A stretch of DNA of 9,084 nt from an uncultured Oscillibacter sp. (GTDB lineage Bacteria; Bacillota; Clostridia; Oscillospirales; Oscillospiraceae). Location of the stretch: contig CAJOFP010000097.1 in assembly GCA_905233795.1 (NCBI GenBank), positions 1,756 to 10,839 of the forward strand, given 5' to 3'. Shown here piece by piece: positions 5,730 to 9,084 of the stretch. The notes beneath the pieces are model-generated. The model was not told where the DNA came from. It saw only the letters and a list, made by a program, of their open reading frames with translations, and did not search any database. The translations under genes were made by a program, and so were the position numbers. The first letter of the stretch is position 1; each line of letters starts with the position of its first letter.

Positions 5730-6653
5730 TTATTGCGCAATTAACGCGTCGGCGATGCCGTAAGTCTCGGCGAGAGCCTGCATGGTTCCGTCCTGATACG
5801 CGTCATGGAAGAAATTATTCAACGCCTCAGCCATGTCAGACCCTTTGCGGAATCCGACGCCGTATTCTTCGGAACTTAAAACGACCGTGTCGGTCAAATC
5901 CGCGTAACTGGTGCCTTCGCCCGTCATGGCCCGCGCCATTAAGTAATCAATAATCGCGGCGTCAGCCGTGCCGGACGCGACTTCCAATAACGCTGTCGCC
6001 TGATCGGCTACCGCGGTATAATTGAAATTATTTTCCTCCGCCTGTGTCTGTCCGGTGGAGCCCGATTCCACGGCGAACGTGGCCGCGCTTAAATCTTCTA
6101 TCGTCGCTTCAGGATTCGCGTAAGCCGCGGAACTGGCAGCCGGTACCACGACGACTTGCGCGTTATTAAAATAAGCCCGTGAGCATTCCAAAGAGCTTAA
6201 TACTTCTTCCGTCAGCGTCATGCCGTTCCAGACGACATCGACAGTCCGTCCTTTCAATTCAAATACTTTATTGTCCCAGTCCGTGATAATCTGGAACACC
6301 GGCTCCACGCCCAGACTTTCCGCGAACGCCCGCGCCATATCCGCGTCAAATCCGATCCAGTTTCCGGCGTCGTCCTGATAATCCATCGGCTCAAATTCCG
6401 TAATGCCGACAATCAGCGTGCCTTTGTCCTGTACATACGCGAGATCAGACGCCGCGTCGGTTTCCTCCGCGCTGTTTTCGACTTCTTCCGCGTCTTGCGT
6501 CGCGGCGTCCGTATCGGCGACGCCGCTTTCGTCATTCGCGTTTTCATTTCCGGCGTTACCGGAGTTTCCGCAGGACGCCAGCGACAACATCAGCGCAAGC
6601 GTCAATACAACGGCCAATACACGCGCAAGGGGCGATTTCTTTTCCATTTTCAT
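5730..6653 (-). CDS. Amino acid ABC transporter substrate-binding lipoprotein (SBP_bac_3)
   Basis: This is the extracellular solute-binding lipoprotein of the amino acid transporter, 307 residues from the ATG at 6653-6651. That start is set by GGAGGA 7 nt upstream and by a normal lipoprotein signal peptide: a basic N-terminus (MKMEKKSPLAR), a hydrophobic core and the lipobox LASC with C28 as the lipid-modified Cys. A 42-residue linker rich in Asn, Asp, Glu and Ala follows, as expected for a tether to the membrane. The binding domain starts at about 77 with KGTLIVGITEFEPMDY and then GNWIGFDADMARAFAESLG, the classic family-3 ligand-binding start. It ends with EYGVGFRKGSDMAEALNNFF and MQALAETYGIADALI. 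A longer in-frame start at 6749 is unlikely because it would overlap the promoter. The gene leads the permease on the same strand. The ligand is probably a polar amino acid, but its identity is not visible. Confidence 0.96.
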   Translation of the reverse strand: MKMEKKSPLARVLAVVLTLALMLSLASCGNSGNAGNENANDESGVADTDAATQDAEEVENSAEETDAASDLAYVQDKGTLIVGITEFEPMDYQDDAGNWIGFDADMARAFAESLGVEPVFQIITDWDNKVFELKGRTVDVVWNGMTLTEEVLSSLECSRAYFNNAQVVVVPAASSAAYANPEATIEDLSAATFAVESGSTGQTQAEENNFNYTAVADQATALLEVASGTADAAIIDYLMARAMTGEGTSYADLTDTVVLSSEEYGVGFRKGSDMAEALNNFFHDAYQDGTMQALAETYGIADALIAQ

Positions 6654-6679
6654 CCGTTTTTCCTCCAAAATGCGGGCAT
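6650..6679 (-). CDS. Possible 9-codon leader minicistron overlapping the binding-protein start
   Basis: ATG at 6679-6677 opens a nine-codon frame (MPAFWRKNG) whose TGA overlaps the binding-protein ATG as ATGA. A second GGGAGG (rc of 6693-6698) lies 13 nt before this ATG, downstream of the predicted transcription start near 6708. The layout would allow translational coupling. No run of one amino acid suggests classical attenuation, and a frame this short could arise by chance. Confidence 0.25.
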   Translation of the reverse strand: MPAFWRKNG

Positions 6680-6714
6680 TATTGATTATTATCCTCCCGC
6701 GATATAGCTTTAAC

Positions 6715-6743
6715 AGTTTACCATGCTGAATTAAACCTGTAAA
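6715..6743 (-). promoter_or_regulatory. Promoter of the amino acid ABC transporter unit
   Basis: On the minus strand TTTACA (6743-6738) and TAAACT (6720-6715) are exactly 17 nt apart, and TG-G precedes the -10 as an extended element. Transcription would start near 6708, about 55 nt before the binding-protein ATG. This also explains why the in-frame ATG at 6749 is not the start. Confidence 0.65.
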
Positions 6744-6870
6744 GAGCAATATTTATAAAACAAATAATAAAATTTATCGCGCTTTTATAAAATTTATACA
6801 ATATTATAAAAATAATTATAAAAATAAAAATCCGCCTATATCGGCGAATATTTATTCTTTTATTCTCTTT
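6744..6870. other. A/T-rich divergent spacer, no gene seen
   Basis: This stretch between the two divergent promoters is almost pure A/T and holds no credible gene on either strand. It contains one further copy of CGCTTTTATA (6780-6789), also found twice in the sulfatase leader, and a small CGCC/GGCG inverted repeat (6833-6846). A plus-strand frame stays open from 6730 to the sulfatase gene but lacks ATG, GTG or TTG until 6913. Confidence 0.5.
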
Positions 6871-6900
6871 TGCGCTTTTTTACGCTTTCTTACGCTTCTT
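6871..6900 (+). repeat. Three 10-bp-phased CGCTT repeats abutting the -35 element
   Basis: TGCGCTTTTT, TACGCTTTCT and TACGCTTCTT follow one another with exactly 10-bp spacing (CGCTT at 6873, 6883 and 6893). The last unit runs into the TTGACA at 6899. One-turn spacing puts the T-tracts on one face of the helix, as in a curved or UP-element-like region or an array of regulator sites. Confidence 0.55.
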
Positions 6901-6927
6901 GACAAGAATTTTTTGATTTTGTATACT
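6899..6927 (+). promoter_or_regulatory. Strong sigma-A promoter for the LtaS-like sulfatase gene
   Basis: A perfect -35 TTGACA (6899-6904) is followed after exactly 17 nt by TATACT (6922-6927), five of six matches to the -10 consensus. It is the best promoter in the window. Transcription would start near 6934, giving a leader of about 69 nt. This places the in-frame TTG at 6913 inside the promoter and excludes it as the start for this transcript. Confidence 0.75.
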
Positions 6928-6935
6928 GCAATCCG

Positions 6936-6980
6936 AAACGCTTTTATAACGCTGTTTAGCGCTTTTATACCGCGTTTATC
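6936..6980 (+). promoter_or_regulatory. Structured, repeat-bearing leader of the sulfatase mRNA
   Basis: Four consecutive 10-11-nt units begin at 6939 (CGCTTTTATAA), 6950 (CGCTGTTTAG), 6960 (CGCTTTTATAC) and 6971 (CGCGTTTATC). The same stretch can fold: AAACGC (6936-6941) pairs with GCGTTT (6972-6977), enclosing CGCT (6950-6953) with AGCG (6958-6961). The structure would sit at the very 5' end of the transcript. It does not match any riboswitch I can recognise. Confidence 0.4.
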
Positions 6981-6985
6981 ATACG

Positions 6986-6993
6986 AAAGGCGG
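6986..6993 (+). promoter_or_regulatory. Ribosome binding site that decides the sulfatase start
   Basis: AAAGGCGG differs in one base from the ideal AAAGGAGG. It ends 9 nt before TTG 7003 and 3 nt before the in-frame TTG 6997, which favours 7003. No such element precedes TTG 6913. Confidence 0.6.
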
Positions 6994-7002
6994 CGTTTGA
7001 TT

Positions 7003-8910
7003 TTGAAAGATAATTTTAATATAAAAAATTTAAAAACTATTATTTTCCCGATAATCTGTATTATTTGCGCGGTTTATCTGCAATTTTTACAGATACAGTT
7101 CAGTATCCGGGATTATCTCGCGTATTTTTTCGATCTGAAATTTTTATTTTTATTATTGAATCTGGCGGCGGTTTTCGCGCTTGATTTGCTGTTTTTTATC
7201 ATCACGCGTCGATGGTCCGTCGCGCTGTGTTTCAGTTGTGTGATATGCGCGATTATGGGAATAGGCAATTATCATGTGACGGCGTATCACGGTTATCCGT
7301 TATTTCCAAGCGTAATGGCGAACGCCGGAGCCGCGATGAATGTCATGTCCGGCTATCGGCCTATTATTGACGCCCGTTTCTGGATTATTTTATTGATTAC
7401 GCTGGCGCAATTCTGTTTGATCCGGATTTTACGCGTATGGGAAAAGAAAAATAAAAATAATAATAAAAATGATATTTCGCGTTCGATTCGCGTATGGACG
7501 CCGCCGGTCGCGTTGCTTTGCGATATTTTGATTATCGGCGCGATTGTATTTTCATTTCATAGCGCGCTTGTGTCTTCCTCAACGGGAGAAGCCATTTGTC
7601 AATACGGTTTTCCGGCGTGTTTTCTGGATGATTTGAAATATACGCTCTATCCCTGTCAGGCGCCGGAGGGCTATACGCCTGAAGCGCTCGCGGATTTGTT
7701 AGATTCTTCATCCATGACAGATAATATAAATAATAATAATTTATATAATTTAGATAGTAATCTAAATAATAAATTAGATAATAATAATTTAATTGAAAAG
7801 CCGGATATAATTATAATTTTAAATGAGACGTTTTGCGATTTGAGTATTTACGCGGATTTAAAACCGGATAATCAGGATTATATGCGAAAATTTTATAACA
7901 TTCCCGGCGCCGTATACGGTCACGCGATTACGCCCGGCATTGGCGGCGGAACAAATAACGCCGAATTTGAGTTGCTGACCGGAAATTCTATGATATTATT
8001 AAAACGCACTTCGCCTTTTCAGTATTTGAATTTTCAAAAAGTCGGCGTCAATCTCGCGCAATATCTGGGGAAATTGGGTTATATATCCGCCGCTATGCAC
8101 GACAGGGACGGGCATAATTACGCCAGAGGCAAAGCCTATCCCGCGATGGGTTTTGATACGGTTTTATTAGGGCCGGAAAACTTTCCCGATGTGGGCTCGA
8201 ATGGCAATCGTATGGCGCTGGATACACGCGATTATGATTATTTAATCCGTCAATATGAGAATATGCCGTCTGACGCGCCGCGATTTGTATATTTACTGAC
8301 TTATCAGAATCACGGCGGATGGGAACAGAATCCTGATGATTTCGATACCGTCCACACGGGCGACGATTTCGGCGAATTTACGGACGATATAAACGAATAT
8401 ATGAGCACTGTCAAATTATCTTGTGACGCGTTCCGGGGTTTGATTGATTATTTTTCCCAGTCGAACCGTCCTGTGATTGTGTTTATGACCGGGGATCACG
8501 CGCCCAGTTTTATCAGCGATCTGCCGGGCAAATCCGCTTTTTCCAATCTGGAGGAACGGATTGTAAAGCGAACGACGCCTTATGTGATTTATAATAATTA
8601 CGGCGCGGATTTTTCCGATATATTTTCCGGGACGTATCAATATGCCAGTATGTTTATGTTCGCGCCGGAGATTATTAAACTCGCGGGCTTGCCGTTGACG
8701 GATTATTATCAGGATATTTTAAATATGCGTTCCGCGTTTCCGGTTCTGACAAGCGATTCTATTTGTATGAACGCGGATGGGGATTTGAATTTATACAGCG
8801 CGGATAATAATTTAAATAATAATAATTTAATCAAAAAATATTTATATCTGGAATACAACGGTCTGACCTCCGGGGATGATGAAAATTATAAATTTTATTA
8901 TCTGCCGTAA
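7003..8910 (+). CDS. LtaS-like membrane sulfatase / phosphoglycerol transferase
   Basis: This is a LTA-synthase/MdoB-type membrane enzyme of the alkaline-phosphatase superfamily. The family moves glycerol-phosphate units from phosphatidylglycerol onto an extracellular acceptor. From the TTG at 7003 it has 635 residues. Five N-terminal membrane spans (about 11-30, 46-67, 71-90, 126-143, 166-188) precede an outside catalytic domain, the LtaS plan. Expected active-site residues are present: E275 in IILNETFCDL, nucleophile T317 in GGGTNNAEFELLTG, H437 in YQNHGGW, and D498-H499 in MTGDHAPSF. MHDRDGHNYARG and AYPAMGFD match the substrate-site block. Unusual Asn-rich tracts occur at 149-157, 240-264 and 601-608. 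Whether it makes lipoteichoic acid or decorates another glycan cannot be told. It is divergent from the ABC unit and followed by a glycosylase gene. Confidence 0.95.
   Translation: MKDNFNIKNLKTIIFPIICIICAVYLQFLQIQFSIRDYLAYFFDLKFLFLLLNLAAVFALDLLFFIITRRWSVALCFSCVICAIMGIGNYHVTAYHGYPLFPSVMANAGAAMNVMSGYRPIIDARFWIILLITLAQFCLIRILRVWEKKNKNNNKNDISRSIRVWTPPVALLCDILIIGAIVFSFHSALVSSSTGEAICQYGFPACFLDDLKYTLYPCQAPEGYTPEALADLLDSSSMTDNINNNNLYNLDSNLNNKLDNNNLIEKPDIIIILNETFCDLSIYADLKPDNQDYMRKFYNIPGAVYGHAITPGIGGGTNNAEFELLTGNSMILLKRTSPFQYLNFQKVGVNLAQYLGKLGYISAAMHDRDGHNYARGKAYPAMGFDTVLLGPENFPDVGSNGNRMALDTRDYDYLIRQYENMPSDAPRFVYLLTYQNHGGWEQNPDDFDTVHTGDDFGEFTDDINEYMSTVKLSCDAFRGLIDYFSQSNRPVIVFMTGDHAPSFISDLPGKSAFSNLEERIVKRTTPYVIYNNYGADFSDIFSGTYQYASMFMFAPEIIKLAGLPLTDYYQDILNMRSAFPVLTSDSICMNADGDLNLYSADNNLNNNNLIKKYLYLEYNGLTSGDDENYKFYYLP
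7720..7797 (+). repeat. AAT/TTA simple-sequence tract inside the sulfatase gene
   Basis: An A/T-only tract (with a few G/C bases) encodes residues 240-264, rich in Asn and Leu, just before the catalytic domain. It includes four AAT codons in a row, an ATTTAGAT/ATCTAAAT inverted repeat (7748-7755 with 7760-7767, 4-nt loop) and the 16-mer ATAATAATAATTTAAT that recurs near 8815. The tract resembles the spacers and not the surrounding coding sequence. Confidence 0.7.
8803..8832 (+). repeat. Second AAT/TTA tract near the sulfatase C-terminus
   Basis: Codons 601-610 read DNNLNNNNLI and share 16 identical bases (ATAATAATAATTTAAT) with the first tract. Both are followed by Lys-containing sequence. 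A copy by slippage or gene conversion, or parallel expansion, could explain it. Confidence 0.6.
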
Positions 8911-8973
8911 AAATTTTTAGAAATAAATTAAAATAAATTAAAAATATATAAAAATAAAATGGGGGCGCCGCGT

Positions 8974-9084
8974 ATGGCGAAACTGACGGCTGATTTTTAT
9001 AACGCCGATACGGTGGACACGGCCCGCCGTTTATTAGGGAAAATTCTGGTCCGGCGTATGGAAAACAGTAATAAAATTTTAGCC
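8974..9084 (+). CDS. 3-methyladenine DNA glycosylase (Mpg/AAG family), first 37 residues
   Basis: The visible N-terminus reads MAKLTADFYNADTVDTARRL then LGKILVRRMENSNKILA, the typical opening of AAG/Mpg-type alkyladenine DNA glycosylases (FY..DT..VARxLLGK.LVRR). These enzymes remove alkylated purines in base-excision repair. The active-site part lies beyond the right edge. The ATG at 8974 has a GGGGG 8 nt upstream. An in-frame ATG at 8959 (adding MGAPR) has no such site and is less likely. The gene follows the sulfatase by 63 nt of A/T-rich sequence on the same strand. No terminator is seen between them, so readthrough is possible. Confidence 0.9.
   Translation, partial: MAKLTADFYNADTVDTARRLLGKILVRRMENSNKILA

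Noticed and set aside
6654..6749. N-terminal extension of the binding protein to the ATG at 6749
   Set aside because: It would put 32 non-signal residues before the lipoprotein signal peptide and overlaps the likely promoter; GGAGGA supports the ATG at 6653.
6833..6846. CGCC/GGCG inverted repeat as a terminator
   Set aside because: It has a stem of only four pairs and lies between two divergent promoters where no terminator is expected.
6913..7002. Sulfatase start at TTG 6913 (665 residues)
   Set aside because: This TTG lies between the -35 and -10 of a near-consensus promoter and has no ribosome binding site. The frame is open back to 6730, but no start codon occurs upstream of 6913.
7748..7767. 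ATTTAGAT/ATCTAAAT palindrome as an operator or attachment site
   Set aside because: It lies within the sulfatase coding tract and is explained by the repeated AAT/TTA simple sequence.
1..9084. CRISPR array, tRNA, rRNA, prophage or IS element
   Set aside because: No spaced palindromic repeats, tRNA-like cloverleaf, transposase or phage-type gene was seen on either strand.

Overview
The window looks like a chromosomal segment from a low-G+C Gram-positive bacterium, most likely an uncultured member of the Clostridia (Bacillota). The support is family content: a DUF951 protein, a LtaS-like sulfatase, HflX, a Clostridia-type polar amino acid ABC transporter, RarA with the 'LDEIQ...STTENPYF' signature, and a 30-residue single-span membrane miniprotein. 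Composition is bipartite. Coding sequence is rich in CpG-containing codons (GCG, CGG, GAC-GCG), while the spacers are almost pure A/T. No phage, IS element, CRISPR array, rRNA or tRNA is visible.

Layout. Positions 1-473 (minus) hold the N-terminal part of an RluA-family pseudouridine synthase that runs off the left edge. From a divergent promoter region, a rightward set follows: an unrecognised 147-residue protein (593-1036); rarA, broken by two frame-disrupting lesions (1097-2303); a DUF951 protein (2344-2529) whose ATG sits exactly where a TGaTATAAT promoter would start transcription; the miniprotein (2585-2677); the GTPase gene hflX (2721-4019); and a YigZ/IMPACT-family gene with a frameshifted C-terminus (4092-4709). 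This set converges on a leftward transport unit, namely an amino-acid ABC permease (4753-5490) downstream of its lipoprotein binding protein (5730-6653). A GC-rich hairpin lies between these two genes and no ATPase gene is present. A divergent regulatory region (6654-7002) carries a good promoter on each strand and helically phased CGCTT repeats. It leads into a five-span LtaS-like sulfatase/phosphoglycerol transferase (7003-8910). The window ends inside a 3-methyladenine DNA glycosylase gene (from 8974).

Together the genes cover RNA modification, replication-fork and ribosome maintenance (RarA, HflX), base-excision repair, amino-acid uptake and envelope polymer synthesis. They are ordinary core functions, and I do not see a previously undescribed multi-gene system. 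The points most worth a second look are the following: three short frame-breaking lesions, all of which look like small internal deletions; the probable leaderless DUF951 gene; the phased-repeat promoter of the sulfatase; the hairpin that splits the ABC operon; and AAT/TTA tracts that expand into Asn-rich segments in several proteins.
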